From Moraxellaceae bacterium (lineage in GTDB: Bacteria > Pseudomonadota > Gammaproteobacteria > Burkholderiales > Rhodocyclaceae), in the NCBI GenBank assembly GCA_031119205.1, contig JAVHYF010000016.1:34282-98281 (forward strand): a stretch of 64,000 bases of DNA, written 5' to 3'. A program made the position numbers and the translations under genes. The notes below the pieces were generated by a model, which saw only the letters and a list, made by a program, of their open reading frames with translations, ran no database searches and was not told the DNA's origin. Each line of letters opens with the position of its first letter. The first letter of the stretch is position 1. Below, in pieces: positions 44,933 through 54,758 of the stretch.

Positions 44933-47332
44933 ATGCTTCGACCCAACGCCCGTCTGCGCAACCTGTTGGCCGTCATGGCCGTCCTGCTGCTGGCGGGCTG
45001 CGCCAGCCTTGGCTACTACCTTGCTCCTGATTTCAACAAGCTGTTCGGTCCAGCCGAGCCTGCCCGCTTCGACCATCCGCGCTCGCCACCAGTGGGCATG
45101 AGCTATGCGCATGACATCCAGCCCATTCTCGACAAGCGCTGCGTGGTCTGCCACGCCTGCTATGACGCGGCCTGCCAGATGAAGACCACCAGCTGGGAAG
45201 GCCTGGCCCGTGGCGCCAGCAAGACCCTGGTGTATGACCCGATCCGCCTGCTGGCGGCTGCGCCGTCGCGGCTGTACGTAGACGCCGACAAGACTTCGGA
45301 GTGGCGCAAGCTTGGCTTCTCACCGGTGCTGAACGAACGCGCACAGGACGTGCCGACCCAGCGCGAGGCGGGGCTCATGTACCGGCTGCTCACCCTTAAG
45401 CAGCAGCACCCCTTGCCGGACAGCGGCACGGTGGGCGGCGGCCTGGACTTCAGCATCGACCGCGCGCAGATCTGCCCGGCTGACGGCGAGATCGAGGCCT
45501 ACGAAAAGGCCTTCCCGCTCGGGGGCATGCCCTATGGCCTGCCCGGCCTGGCGGAACAGGAACACCAGCAGCTGACCCGTTGGCTGGAGATGGGCGCTCC
45601 CTACGAAGGCACGGCACCGCTGTCGCCCGCCCTGGTGCAGAAGGTCAACGAGTGGGAGGCCTTCTTCAACGGGGACTCGCTGAAGGAGCGCCTGTTCGCA
45701 CGCTACGCCTACGAGCACCTGTTCCTTGCCGCGCTGTACTTCGATGAACAGGAGGCCGCCAGCGGCCGCCGTTTCTTCCGCCTGGTGCGCTCCACCACGC
45801 CACCGGGCCAGCCGGTGCGCGAAGTGCGCGCGGCACGGCCGGTGGATGACCCCGGCGTGGAGCGGCCGTATTACCGCCTGATCGCCGAGCGCGAGAGCAT
45901 CGTCGCCAAGACCCACATGCCCTACCGCCTGGATGCCGGGCGCATGGCCTTCTGGCGCAAGCTGTTCCTCGACGCGCCCTTCAAGGTGACGAAGTTGCCC
46001 GGTTACTCGGCCAGCACGGCTGCCAATCCCTTCGCCACCTTTGCCGAGCTGCCGGCGGATGCGCGCTACCGCTTCATGCTGCAGGAGGCGCACTTCACCA
46101 TCTCCGGCTTCATCAAGGGGCCGGTGTGTCGTGGGCAGATGGCGCTCAACGTCATCGAGGACCAGTTCTGGGTGGTGTTCGCCCAACCCGGCGCGATCCC
46201 CACCGACACGCTGACCGACTTCCTGGCACGCGAGCAGGATCACCTCAGCCTGCCCACCGGGCGTAGCACTACAGCGGCGCTGATTCCATGGGTGGAGTAC
46301 GCCGCTCGCCAGCACAGCTACCTGCTGGCCAAGTCGCAGGCGCTGGCGGGTTACTTCACTGATGGCCGCCTGCCAGGGCTCGGCGATGTATGGGATGGCA
46401 GTGCCATCGATGGTGGCGCGCAGCGCAATGACAACGCGGTGCTCAGCATCTTCCGCCACAACGACAGCGCCACGGTGGTGAAGGGGCTGGTTGGCGACAC
46501 ACCCAAGACAGCCTGGCTCATCGAGTACCCCTTGCTGGAGCGCATCCACTACCTGCTCGTGGCCAATTACGACGTGTATGGCAACGTCGGCCACCAGCTG
46601 AATTCGCGCCTCTACATGGACTTCCTGCGCATGGAAGGCGAGTTCAACTTCCTGCTGCTGTTGCCGCAGGCAGAGCGCGTCCGCCTGCGTGAGTACTGGT
46701 ACCGCGGCAGCGAACCCGCGGTGCGCGAGCAGGTATACGGCGATATCGTCAAAGTGCCGGTCGACAGCGCCATCCGCTACCAGACCAGGGAGCCGATGGC
46801 CGAGCTGCTTGGAATGCTGCGCCAGCGCGTCGGCACCGCGGTGAATACCCAGTACAACCTGGCTGGGTTGGGTGACGGAAGGCTGCAGGGCGCGCTGGAG
46901 AAGCTGGCCGATGTGCGGGGCGCCGCACTCAGCTGGCTGCCGGAGAACAGCGTGCTGGCCATCGAACAACCCGGCCGGCCGTTGCGCTATGTCAGCCTGC
47001 TGCGCAACACCGGCCACCTCAACGTGTCACACCTGATGCAGGAGGCGCAGCAGATCGTGCCAGCCGAACATACGCTGACGGTAGCGCCCGGCGTCGTGGG
47101 CGCCTATCTGAACGCGCTCTACCGTGTGCGTGAGGCGGACCTTCCCGCCTTCACGGCGGCGTTGGCCGCACTGGGGTCCGAGGCGGACTACACGCGCTTC
47201 TCGGAGCGCTTCGCAGTGCGTCGTACCAACCCGCGCTTCTGGGCCTTCAGTGATGCGTTGCACGAAGACTACCGGCGTGCCCAGCCGGTGTTCGCCGGCA
47301 TCCTCGACTACAACCGGCTGGAGAACCGCTGA
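44933..47332 (+). CDS. cti: Periplasmic fatty acid cis/trans isomerase Cti
   Basis: 799-residue heme enzyme that converts cis to trans unsaturated fatty acids in membrane phospholipids as a rapid response to solvents and heat. An N-terminal signal/lipobox-like LLLAGCAS precedes the cytochrome-c-type heme motif CVVCH, followed by YDAACQM (residues 68-80), as in Pseudomonas Cti. Similarity extends over the whole length. ATG at 44933 begins the signal. Usually constitutive and controlled post-translationally; monocistronic here. Confidence 0.92.
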   Translation: MLRPNARLRNLLAVMAVLLLAGCASLGYYLAPDFNKLFGPAEPARFDHPRSPPVGMSYAHDIQPILDKRCVVCHACYDAACQMKTTSWEGLARGASKTLVYDPIRLLAAAPSRLYVDADKTSEWRKLGFSPVLNERAQDVPTQREAGLMYRLLTLKQQHPLPDSGTVGGGLDFSIDRAQICPADGEIEAYEKAFPLGGMPYGLPGLAEQEHQQLTRWLEMGAPYEGTAPLSPALVQKVNEWEAFFNGDSLKERLFARYAYEHLFLAALYFDEQEAASGRRFFRLVRSTTPPGQPVREVRAARPVDDPGVERPYYRLIAERESIVAKTHMPYRLDAGRMAFWRKLFLDAPFKVTKLPGYSASTAANPFATFAELPADARYRFMLQEAHFTISGFIKGPVCRGQMALNVIEDQFWVVFAQPGAIPTDTLTDFLAREQDHLSLPTGRSTTAALIPWVEYAARQHSYLLAKSQALAGYFTDGRLPGLGDVWDGSAIDGGAQRNDNAVLSIFRHNDSATVVKGLVGDTPKTAWLIEYPLLERIHYLLVANYDVYGNVGHQLNSRLYMDFLRMEGEFNFLLLLPQAERVRLREYWYRGSEPAVREQVYGDIVKVPVDSAIRYQTREPMAELLGMLRQRVGTAVNTQYNLAGLGDGRLQGALEKLADVRGAALSWLPENSVLAIEQPGRPLRYVSLLRNTGHLNVSHLMQEAQQIVPAEHTLTVAPGVVGAYLNALYRVREADLPAFTAALAALGSEADYTRFSERFAVRRTNPRFWAFSDALHEDYRRAQPVFAGILDYNRLENR

Positions 47333-47541
47333 GGAGCGGGCGCGCGGGGCGGGTGCACCGCTGCGCCTGCGCTCGTATCTTTCTGTCACCTCCGTTGACC
47401 TCGCTGCGCGCAGTGCTACAACGAATGGCGCGCACGCCGTCCTGATGCTGCACACAGGCGGCAAAGTCATCAGAAACGCGCATTCCTGCGACTGAATCGC
47501 AGGGAATCAACAGAACGCAGCATCAACGGAGACAAGACACC

Positions 47542-49320
47542 ATGAAGTACATCAGCATCGCTGCGGCCATGCTGGCGGCAGCATTCGCCTGTTCGTCCGC
47601 CAACGCCGCCAACCGCCCCGCCGGGTACAAGACCCTGTGCACCGAGAACAAGACCTGCACGCTGCCTGGCTCGGTGCCAGTCAATGTGGCCTTCGGGCGC
47701 GCCGACCAGTTTGTCTACAAGCAGCTGAGCGGCACTTTCGTCTGCAACGCCGACAGCTTTTACGGCTACCGCATTCCGGGCGGTACCAACGAGTGTTCGG
47801 TGCCGCTGCCGGACATGCCACCACCGGGCAGCAGCTCCTCTTCCAGCAGCTCCGGCAGTTCGTCGACCAGCTCATCCTCGAGTTCATCGTCCGGGAGCTC
47901 GTCTTCGTCCTCCTCATCTTCCTCTTCGAGCTCCTCTTCCGGAGCCGGCATCACCGGTGCGTCCTGCGTATCGACCGGAACGGTGGAAATCCGCAGCGGC
48001 AACCCGCTGGTCATCCCGGCCGGCACCACCTTCGACGGCGGTTGCAAGACCTATGTCACCGTCGATTTCTGCGCAGCCTGTGAAGACGTTAATCCGGTCA
48101 TCACCATGGGTGCAGGCGCCACGCTCAAGAACATGATTCTCCAGAGCAGCACCGGCACCCAGGGCATCACGGCCAGCGGCAGTGTCACCATCGAGAACCT
48201 GACCGTCAAAGGCGTGGTCGGCAAGGAAGTCCTGACCTTGCGCGGAAACGGGGCCGTCGCCAACGTGCGGAACATCACCGTGAGTGGCGCCAACGAGGAG
48301 CACGCCGGCATCTTCCGCGGCAGTGCGGACAACGGTGCCATCCATGTCAGCAACCTGATTTCGCGCGGCGTCAACGCGCACATCTTCCGCCAGAACGGGG
48401 GCACCACTTACCGCACGGCATTCAACTGCGAACGCTGTGACATCGCTGACGCGAAGTACGTGTTCCGCACGGACAGCAGCATATCCACCGCTTTCATCCG
48501 CGACAGCGTGCTGAAAAACGTGCAGCAAATCTGCTATGGCTATTCCGCCGGTAGCTGCACCAGCTCCAACGTCATCGGTGGTGGCTCGAGCAGTTCATCG
48601 TCGAGTTCATCCTCATCGTCTTCGTCGTCATCGAGCTCGTCGTCCAGCTCCTCGTCTTCCAGCAGCTCCAGTTCTTCTTCAAGCTCCTCCGGCGGCGGCA
48701 TCACCGGGTCGAGCTGCGTGTCGACCGGCACAGTGAGCGTGAATGTCGAAAGCGGCCCGATCATCGTCCCGGAGGGCAGCACCTTCGACGGTGGCTGCAA
48801 GACCTACCTGGCCACCAACGGCTGTCCCTTCTGCGAGGGCACGCAGCCTATCTTCCGCATCAACGCGGGCGCTACGCTGAAGAACGTCATCATCGACGGC
48901 GAGCAGGAAGGGATCAGCATCTACGGCAATGCGACGCTCGACAACGTGCGAATCAACAAGCTGTCGGATGCCGGTGCGGTGCGTATGGTGACCTCGGGCA
49001 CGGTCACTGCCAGCAACATCACGGTGCTGAAGTCGACGGATCGTGTCTTCCAGATCAACCAGCCGGGCGCCTTGCGCGTGTCGAACTTCGTCGCACGTAA
49101 TGTGCCGAATGCGGTGTTCCGTCAGAACGGCGGCACCACCTTCCGCACCCAGCTGTACTGCGACCGTTGTGACATTGCCGATTCCGGCTACGTGTTCCGC
49201 GCCGACAGCAGCGTGTCGACTGCGTCGCTGACCAACAGCGTGCTGAGCAACGTGAAGCAGGTGTGCTTCGGCAGCTACCCCGCCACCAGCTGCACGACCA
49301 GCAACGTCACCGTGAAGTAG
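47542..49320 (+). CDS. Secreted protein with two pectate-lyase-3-like domains and polyserine linkers
   Basis: 592 residues. Signal peptide (1-22, ending ANA), an N-terminal Cys-containing domain (about 23-92), a serine-rich linker (about 94-133), PL3-like domain 1 (about 135-345), a second polyserine linker (about 348-383) and PL3-like domain 2 (about 385-592). Each domain has TTFDGGCKTY or STFDGGCKTY, GATLKN and a FRQNGGTTxRT repeat, the beta-helix pattern of family-3 pectate lyases. The acidic pair expected in a pectate lyase EDA motif reads KEV in domain 1 and SDAGA in domain 2, so lyase activity is uncertain. Polyserine linkers are typical of polysaccharide degraders. It overlaps the convergent gene by 14 bp. 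Confidence 0.8.
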   Translation: MKYISIAAAMLAAAFACSSANAANRPAGYKTLCTENKTCTLPGSVPVNVAFGRADQFVYKQLSGTFVCNADSFYGYRIPGGTNECSVPLPDMPPPGSSSSSSSSGSSSTSSSSSSSSGSSSSSSSSSSSSSSSGAGITGASCVSTGTVEIRSGNPLVIPAGTTFDGGCKTYVTVDFCAACEDVNPVITMGAGATLKNMILQSSTGTQGITASGSVTIENLTVKGVVGKEVLTLRGNGAVANVRNITVSGANEEHAGIFRGSADNGAIHVSNLISRGVNAHIFRQNGGTTYRTAFNCERCDIADAKYVFRTDSSISTAFIRDSVLKNVQQICYGYSAGSCTSSNVIGGGSSSSSSSSSSSSSSSSSSSSSSSSSSSSSSSSSSSGGGITGSSCVSTGTVSVNVESGPIIVPEGSTFDGGCKTYLATNGCPFCEGTQPIFRINAGATLKNVIIDGEQEGISIYGNATLDNVRINKLSDAGAVRMVTSGTVTASNITVLKSTDRVFQINQPGALRVSNFVARNVPNAVFRQNGGTTFRTQLYCDRCDIADSGYVFRADSSVSTASLTNSVLSNVKQVCFGSYPATSCTTSNVTVK

Positions 49321-50047
49321 CTGGCACCAACCGCCAGGCGCGGCGCAGCGCGTGCCGCGCCAGGCTCAGCCAGTTGGCCAGGTGCAAGGGGCACAGGCAT
49401 ACCAGCAGGTCCCCCTGCGCGTGGCCCGGGTTGCGGCTGGCGAAGAAGCGGATGTGCGGGTCGCTCAGGGTGGCTTCGCCCAGCGGCGCGATTTCGCTGC
49501 GCAGCCGCTTGTGGCCGCTGCTCCGCACCACCCCGATGTCAGCCTGCCAGTCGCGCCCATAGCGACGCAGCGCCAGGTGATCCATCAGGGTCGCGACATC
49601 CGGTGGCGTCGCGCAGTCATGCCGCGGCCAGTACTCCGCGAAATTGCGCGGCAGCAGGTAGTAGCTCTTGTAGCTGAAGGTGTCGAAGAACCAGTCGATG
49701 CGCTGCAGCGGATGGCGCAAGCGCTCGCGCAGGAACACCCGCAGCCCCAGCCACTGCAACAGGTTGTGGCCGCGCACCGCCTCGTCCAGCAGCGCCTGCG
49801 AGGTGAATATCACCCGCCGCGCCCGTTCCTCGAAGTGCAGGCCGTACACATCCACGGCAGCCATGCCCACCAGTACGCCGCCCTGCCAGAACAGGGCGAT
49901 CTCCGCATGCCGGCGCAGGTTCAGCTCCACGTAGACCCGCTCGGTATCGTAGAAGCGGCAGCTCAGCGCCCAGATGTCGTCCCAGTCCCGCGCGGTCAGC
50001 GCGGTGGTTGGCTGCAACACGGTCAGCACGGGAACAGCCTGGCTCAC
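49307..50047 (-). CDS. Hypothetical protein, possibly acetyltransferase-like
   Basis: 246-residue cytoplasmic protein not recognised with confidence. Residues about 15-110 (TARDWDDIWALSCRFYDTER, then LFWQGGVLVGMAAVDVYGLH) have the alternating pattern of a GNAT-like N-terminal half, and a C-terminal helical part is rich in Arg, Trp and His. No clear acetyl-CoA P-loop. The 3' end overlaps the stop region of the polyserine gene by 14 bp. Codon use is like the neighbours, so I treat it as real. Confidence 0.6.
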   Translation of the reverse strand: MSQAVPVLTVLQPTTALTARDWDDIWALSCRFYDTERVYVELNLRRHAEIALFWQGGVLVGMAAVDVYGLHFEERARRVIFTSQALLDEAVRGHNLLQWLGLRVFLRERLRHPLQRIDWFFDTFSYKSYYLLPRNFAEYWPRHDCATPPDVATLMDHLALRRYGRDWQADIGVVRSSGHKRLRSEIAPLGEATLSDPHIRFFASRNPGHAQGDLLVCLCPLHLANWLSLARHALRRAWRLVPATSR

Positions 50048-50208
50048 GGATGATCCTCATCGGGGCGGGAACATGGAGCTTATGCCAGAACGGTGTTACC
50101 TATCAGCAATGCTGACAGCAGGTAACTTCCGCCCGCCGCCCGCCTGTCCTACAGTGCGCCGCACCCATCCTCTTTCCCACAACTGTCCCGCTGGCCCGAA
50201 CGACCACC

Positions 50209-50628
50209 ATGCAAGGCATCAAGCGCAAGATCGTCCACGCCGTTCTCTTCGAGTTCTTCGCCATCCTCAGCGTGAGCACCGCCTTCATGCTCAGCACCGG
50301 CACGGGTGCTGGCCGTTCCACTGCGCTGGCCGCCATGACCTCGGTGGTCGCTATGCTGTGGAACATGGCTTACAACGCCCTCTTCGAAATGTGGGAGCGC
50401 CGCCAGACGAAGCGCGGCCGCAGCCTGGCCCGCCGCATCACTCACTCGCTGGGCTTCGAGATCGGTCTCGTCGTGCTGTTGCTGCCACTCGTGTCCTGGT
50501 GGCTGGGCATCGGCCTGGTCGAAGCCCTGATCCTGGAGATCGGGCTGGTGGTGTTCTTCGTGGTGTACGGGCTGGTCTACAACTGGTGCTTCGACCGGGT
50601 GTTCGGCTTGCCGACGGCGGCGGCCTGA
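50209..50628 (+). CDS. PACE-family biocide/polyamine efflux transporter
   Basis: 139-residue inner-membrane protein with four hydrophobic segments arranged as two BTP repeats. PACE motifs: RKIVHAVLFEFF in helix 1 (with the essential Glu), MLWNMAYNALFEMWE in helix 2, ITHSLGFEIG in helix 3, VYGLVYNWCFDRVF in helix 4. AceI relatives export chlorhexidine and short diamines. Monocistronic. Confidence 0.92.
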   Translation: MQGIKRKIVHAVLFEFFAILSVSTAFMLSTGTGAGRSTALAAMTSVVAMLWNMAYNALFEMWERRQTKRGRSLARRITHSLGFEIGLVVLLLPLVSWWLGIGLVEALILEIGLVVFFVVYGLVYNWCFDRVFGLPTAAA

Positions 50629-50656
50629 TTGTTGCGGATGGCCTGATCGTTGAAGG

Positions 50657-51490
50657 TCAGAGCATCGCCAACGGCTCCGGCCCCGTCGGTGCCGGGAACA
50701 GTCCATCCAGTTCCGCAATCTGAGACGCCGTCAGCGGTGCGTTCAGCGCCGCGAGGTTCTCCTGCAATCGTGCGCGATGACTCGTCTTCGGAATGACGAT
50801 CACATCCTTCTTCGCCAGTAGCCACCCCAGCGCCGCGTGCGCCGGGGTGATGCCGTGGCGGTGGGCGAAGTCGCTCAGCGTGCTGTCTTCCAGCAGCTCG
50901 CCGCGTTCGATGGGCGAGTAGGCCATCAGGGGGATCTTCCGCTGGTGGCACCAGGGTTGCAGGTCCCATTCCACGCCGCGGCGGCCGAGGTTGTAGAGCA
51001 CCTGGTTGGTGGCGACGCGCTCGCCGCCGGTGATGCCGTACAGCTCGCGCATGTCGTCGATGTCCAGGTTGCTGACACCCCATTGGCGGATCTTGCCGGC
51101 GGCCTGCAGGGTCTCGAAGGCTTCGATGGTCTGCTCCAGCGGCACGCTGCCGCGCCAGTGCAGAAGGTATAGGTCGATGCGGTCGGTGCCCAGGCGCTTG
51201 AGGCTGCGTTCGCAGGCTTCGATGGCGGTCTTGCGGCCGGCGTTGTGCGGGTACACCTTGCTGACGAGGAAGGCTTCGTCGCGGCGGCCGGCGATGGCTT
51301 CGGCGATCATCTCCTCCGACTGGCCTTCGCCGTACATCTCGGCGGTGTCGATGAGGCGCAGGCCGTGGTCGAGGCCGGCGCGCAGGGTGGCGATCTCCTC
51401 GGCACGCGCGGCGCGCGATTCGCCCATGCACCATGTGCCCATGCCCAGCGCGGGTACGGTGTCGCCGGACGGCAGTGTGATGGTGTGCAT
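50657..51490 (-). CDS. Aldo/keto reductase
   Basis: 277-residue NADPH-dependent reductase of the DkgA-like group. The catalytic tetrad is visible: Asp and Tyr in LRLIDTAEMYG, Lys in LVSKVYP and His in LYLLHW. A C-terminal VIPKTSHRARLQEN binds the cofactor phosphate. GGAGA precedes the start. It lies 118 bp downstream of eutC in the same direction. It might reduce acetaldehyde from EutBC, but the gap and the breadth of the family make that weak. Confidence 0.9.
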   Translation of the reverse strand: MHTITLPSGDTVPALGMGTWCMGESRAARAEEIATLRAGLDHGLRLIDTAEMYGEGQSEEMIAEAIAGRRDEAFLVSKVYPHNAGRKTAIEACERSLKRLGTDRIDLYLLHWRGSVPLEQTIEAFETLQAAGKIRQWGVSNLDIDDMRELYGITGGERVATNQVLYNLGRRGVEWDLQPWCHQRKIPLMAYSPIERGELLEDSTLSDFAHRHGITPAHAALGWLLAKKDVIVIPKTSHRARLQENLAALNAPLTASQIAELDGLFPAPTGPEPLAML

Positions 51491-51608
51491 CGTTGTCTCC
51501 TGTCGGTGATGTCTGGCAGTGTGACAGCGGAATGTTGCGCGGGTGCCCGCGAATTGCGTCGCTTTGATTCAGCTACGGATCGTCGCGCCCGGCGGCGGCC
51601 TGGTCGCC

Positions 51609-52433
51609 TCAGGCGGGGGGTGGAATGACGGCAGCGGTGTCGGCCGTCAGCGAAGCATCGTCGCTGCGGTCCTTCAGCCCCACGCCGGTGAGTCGCAGCT
51701 TGCGCGCGGCGCCGCACAGCCACCATAGCTTGCGCGCAGCGGCTTCGTAGCCGAGGCCTTCGGGGCGGACGTTGGAGATGCAGTTGCGCTCGGCATCGCT
51801 GCGCCCGGCACGGGGTGCCCAGGTGAGATAGATGCCCAGGCTGTCGGGCGAGCTGAGGCCGGGACGTTCGCCGATCAGCATCGCCACCATGCGCGCGCCC
51901 AACAGTTCTCCCACCTCGTCGGCCAGCGCTACGCGTGCCTGACTGGCGATCACCAGCGGGCCGATCTGCCAGTCGGCGGGCGTGCCGGCACGGATCGCCG
52001 CGACCAGCGCCGGCGCGTTGCGGCTGATGGCGAGCGAGGACAGGCCGTCGGCGATGACCAGCAGCAGGTCGCAGGTGACGTGGTCGTGCGCAGACGCGCG
52101 TGCGCGCAGCAGATCGGCGCTGTCGGCATGCAGGCGCCGGCCAAGGTCGGGGCGGGCGAGGTAGGTGGCGCGATCGGTGGCCGCGCTGTGCACGCACAGC
52201 GCTTCGCCGGAGGCGTTACCGGGATCACCGAGTGCCGCCTGCAGGGCAGTGGTATCGAGCGCGACATGCACGGCGTCGCGCGCCTGCGCGTGGGCGAGGC
52301 TGAAGCGCAGTACCTCGGCGGTCGGCAGGCTGTCGCCGGCGCGGCCGAGTGCGAGGCGCGCCGCGGTGTGACGGCGCAGGTCGTCCCAGGGGTCGGCATG
52401 TACGGCAGCGTTGGTGGATGTCGGCTGGTCCAT
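51609..52433 (-). CDS. eutC: Ethanolamine ammonia-lyase small subunit
   Basis: 274-residue beta subunit of the adenosylcobalamin-dependent lyase that splits ethanolamine to acetaldehyde and ammonia. Conserved segments: the cobalamin-contacting region LLLVIADGLSSLAI, IGERPGLSSPDSLGIYLTW and the final DAERNCISNVRPEGL. It lies 10 bp after eutB and is the last gene of the transporter-regulator-EutBC operon. No microcompartment shell genes, EutA reactivase or EutE dehydrogenase are in the window. Confidence 0.95.
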   Translation of the reverse strand: MDQPTSTNAAVHADPWDDLRRHTAARLALGRAGDSLPTAEVLRFSLAHAQARDAVHVALDTTALQAALGDPGNASGEALCVHSAATDRATYLARPDLGRRLHADSADLLRARASAHDHVTCDLLLVIADGLSSLAISRNAPALVAAIRAGTPADWQIGPLVIASQARVALADEVGELLGARMVAMLIGERPGLSSPDSLGIYLTWAPRAGRSDAERNCISNVRPEGLGYEAAARKLWWLCGAARKLRLTGVGLKDRSDDASLTADTAAVIPPPA

Positions 52434-52443
52434 GTGCGTCTCC

Positions 52444-53835
52444 TCAGGCGACTTTCAGCTGACGCAACGCGCCCAGCGCCGGATGCTGCGGCGTCACCGG
52501 AAGGATGCGGCCGTCATCGCCGGCGATCTGCATGCGACGCAGCCAGTCCTCGAACTCCGGTGCGCGGCGCAGGCCCAGCGCGGCCTGCAGGTACAGGCCG
52601 TCATGGAAGCTGGTGCTCTGGTAGTTGAGCATGATGTCGTCCGCCCCCGGCACGCCCATGATGAAGCTGATGCCGGCCACGCCCAGCAGCGTGAGCAGGG
52701 TGTCCATGTCGTCCTGGTCGGCCTCGGCATGGTTGGTGTAGCAGACGTCGCAGCCCAGCGGCAGCCCCAGCAGCTTGCCGCAGAAGTGATCCTCCAGCGC
52801 CGCGCGGATGATCTGCTTGCCGTCGTACAGGTACTCCGGGCCGATGAAGCCGACCACCGTATTGGTGAGCAGCGGGTCGAAAGCGCGTGCCACCGCGTAG
52901 GCGCGCGCCTCGCAGGTCTGCTGGTCCACGCCGTGATGCGCGTTGGCCGACAGCGCGCTGCCCTGGCCAGTCTCGAAGTACATGACGTTGTCGCCCACCG
53001 TGCCACGCTTCAGCGACAACGCGGCCTCGCGTGCCTCGCGCAACACGGCGAGGTCGATGCCGAAGGCCGCGTTGGCCGCCTGCGTGCCGGCGACCGACTG
53101 GAACACCAGATCCACCGGCGCGCCCTGCTCGATCATCTGCACGGTGTTGGTGACGTGCGTCAGCACGCAGGACTGCGTCGGGATGTCCAGCCGTGCGATC
53201 ACCTCGTCCAGCACATGAACCAGCCGCGTCAGGCCGGCGATGCTGTCGGTGGCTGGGTTCACGCCGATGACCGCGTCCCCCGCGCCGTACAGCAGGCCAT
53301 CGACGATGGAGGCGGCAATGCCGCGCAGGTCGTCGGTGGGGTGGTTGGGCTGCAGGCGCACCGACAACCTGCCCGGCAGGCCGATGGTGTTGCGGAAGCG
53401 GGTGACGACGCGGCACTTCTTCGCAACCAGCACCAGGTCCTGGTTGCGCATCAGCTTGCTGACGGCGGCGGCCATCTCCGGCGTGACGCCCGCACGGATG
53501 CCGGTCAGTGCGGCTTCGTCCGCCTGCGCCGACAGCAGCCAGTCGCGGAAACCGCCGACCGTCAGGTGTGCGATGGGCGCGAAGGCGCTGCGGTCATGCG
53601 TGTCGAGGATCAGCCGCGTGACCTCGTCCGTCTCGTAGGGAATCAGCGCCTCGTCGAGGAAGCGTTGCAGCGGCACGTCGGCCAGGCACATGCGCGCGGC
53701 CATGCGTTCCACGGCGGACGTCGCGGCAATGCCGGCGAGCAGATCGCCGGAGCGCGCCGGGCTGGCTTTGGCCATGAGCTCGCGCAGATCGGCGAACTGC
53801 CAGACCTGTTGCGCGATGCTGTGACGGTAGGCCAT
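52444..53835 (-). CDS. eutB: Ethanolamine ammonia-lyase large subunit
   Basis: 463-residue catalytic subunit, a TIM barrel that binds ethanolamine and the B12 adenosyl group. Characteristic stretches include FLDEALIPYETDEVTRLILD, GLPGRLSVRLQPNHPTDDLR, FIGPEYLYDG and CYTNHAEADQDDMD, all as in EutB of enterobacteria; length is the same. It is preceded by the DeoR gene (16 bp) and followed by eutC. The operon placement after an ABC importer, instead of with a eut microcompartment locus, is unusual. Confidence 0.96.
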   Translation of the reverse strand: MAYRHSIAQQVWQFADLRELMAKASPARSGDLLAGIAATSAVERMAARMCLADVPLQRFLDEALIPYETDEVTRLILDTHDRSAFAPIAHLTVGGFRDWLLSAQADEAALTGIRAGVTPEMAAAVSKLMRNQDLVLVAKKCRVVTRFRNTIGLPGRLSVRLQPNHPTDDLRGIAASIVDGLLYGAGDAVIGVNPATDSIAGLTRLVHVLDEVIARLDIPTQSCVLTHVTNTVQMIEQGAPVDLVFQSVAGTQAANAAFGIDLAVLREAREAALSLKRGTVGDNVMYFETGQGSALSANAHHGVDQQTCEARAYAVARAFDPLLTNTVVGFIGPEYLYDGKQIIRAALEDHFCGKLLGLPLGCDVCYTNHAEADQDDMDTLLTLLGVAGISFIMGVPGADDIMLNYQSTSFHDGLYLQAALGLRRAPEFEDWLRRMQIAGDDGRILPVTPQHPALGALRQLKVA

Positions 53836-53851
53836 GCGTCTCCCTTTTGCC

Positions 53852-54628
53852 TCAGGCGATCACGATCTGCGGTCCCGCCTTGGCCAGCTCGGCATAGCCG
53901 GCCTGGCGGCGGGCACGCGGGTCGGTGACGATGGTGTCTATGGCATGCGTCGGGCAATAGCTGACACGGCTGGACTGTCCGATCTTGCTGGCGTCGGCGA
54001 GGATCACGCAGCGTTGTGCTCGTTCGGCCATGGCGCGTGCCACGCCGGCCTCGCGGTGATCGAAACTTGTGGCGCCCGTGTCCGCCGCGAGGCCCACTGG
54101 CGAGAGCAGGGCAAGGTCGGCGCGATGGCGATGGATCTCGCTGATCGTGGTCTCGCCGCAGGTCGCCGCCACGCCTGGAAACAGCTGGCCGCCGAGCACG
54201 ATGACTTCATGGCGCCCGCCCATGCGTTCGCCGGCCTGCGCAAGACGCGCGGCGATGTCCATGCTGTTGGTGAGGATGGTGAGACCGGCCAGGCTCAGCA
54301 ATTCCTCGGTCAGTGCGAGGTTGGTGGTGCCGGCATCGAGGAACAGGGTCTGGCCCGGCTGCAGCAGCTTGGCCGCAGCCCGCGCAATGGCCTGCTTCTC
54401 GCGTGCGTGCGCCTTGAGGCGCTCGGCGAACGGCGCCTCGAAGCCTTCGCCGTCCAGCACCACGCCGCCGTGCACACGGCGCAGGCGGCCCAGCGCTTCG
54501 AGTGCCATCACGTCGCGTCGAACCGTCTCGCGCGAGATTCCCAGTTCGGCGGCGATGCGTTCGTTGGGCAGGGTCCGGACGGTCGTCAGCAGGGCGATGA
54601 TGCGTTGGTAGCGGTCTTCCTGGAGCAT
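53852..54628 (-). CDS. DeoR-family transcriptional regulator
   Basis: 258-residue repressor. The DeoR winged helix lies at about 1-60 (LPNERIAAELGISRETVRRD), with the phosphate-binding effector domain at about 75-235 (LFLDAGTTN, TILTNSMDIA, VILADASKIG). DeoR proteins usually respond to phosphorylated small metabolites. I chose the ATG at 54628, where family similarity starts; an alternative at 54742 would add 38 proline-rich residues and lies only 16 bases after the permease stop. Neither has a strong ribosome-binding site. It sits between transporter and eutB, so it likely controls the whole operon. Confidence 0.9.
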   Translation of the reverse strand: MLQEDRYQRIIALLTTVRTLPNERIAAELGISRETVRRDVMALEALGRLRRVHGGVVLDGEGFEAPFAERLKAHAREKQAIARAAAKLLQPGQTLFLDAGTTNLALTEELLSLAGLTILTNSMDIAARLAQAGERMGGRHEVIVLGGQLFPGVAATCGETTISEIHRHRADLALLSPVGLAADTGATSFDHREAGVARAMAERAQRCVILADASKIGQSSRVSYCPTHAIDTIVTDPRARRQAGYAELAKAGPQIVIA

Positions 54629-54758
54629 GGGGCGTGGGGGTAGAAGGGTGGTCGGCGGACGCGGCGCGGCGGGCCGGACGCTTGCGGCCGGGTCCTCGTC
54701 ATGCAGCGGGCTCAGGACATCATTCCTCAGGAATTCATTCATGTCCGTGCAGCACCGA

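Noticed and set aside
47824..48695. Serine-codon tracts as a CRISPR or satellite repeat
   Set aside because: The tracts stay in frame inside one secreted protein and have no regular repeat/spacer pattern; they encode polyserine linkers.
51609..53835. EutBC as part of a microcompartment locus
   Set aside because: No shell protein, EutA, EutE or permease gene is present in the window; the genes belong to an ABC-transporter operon instead.
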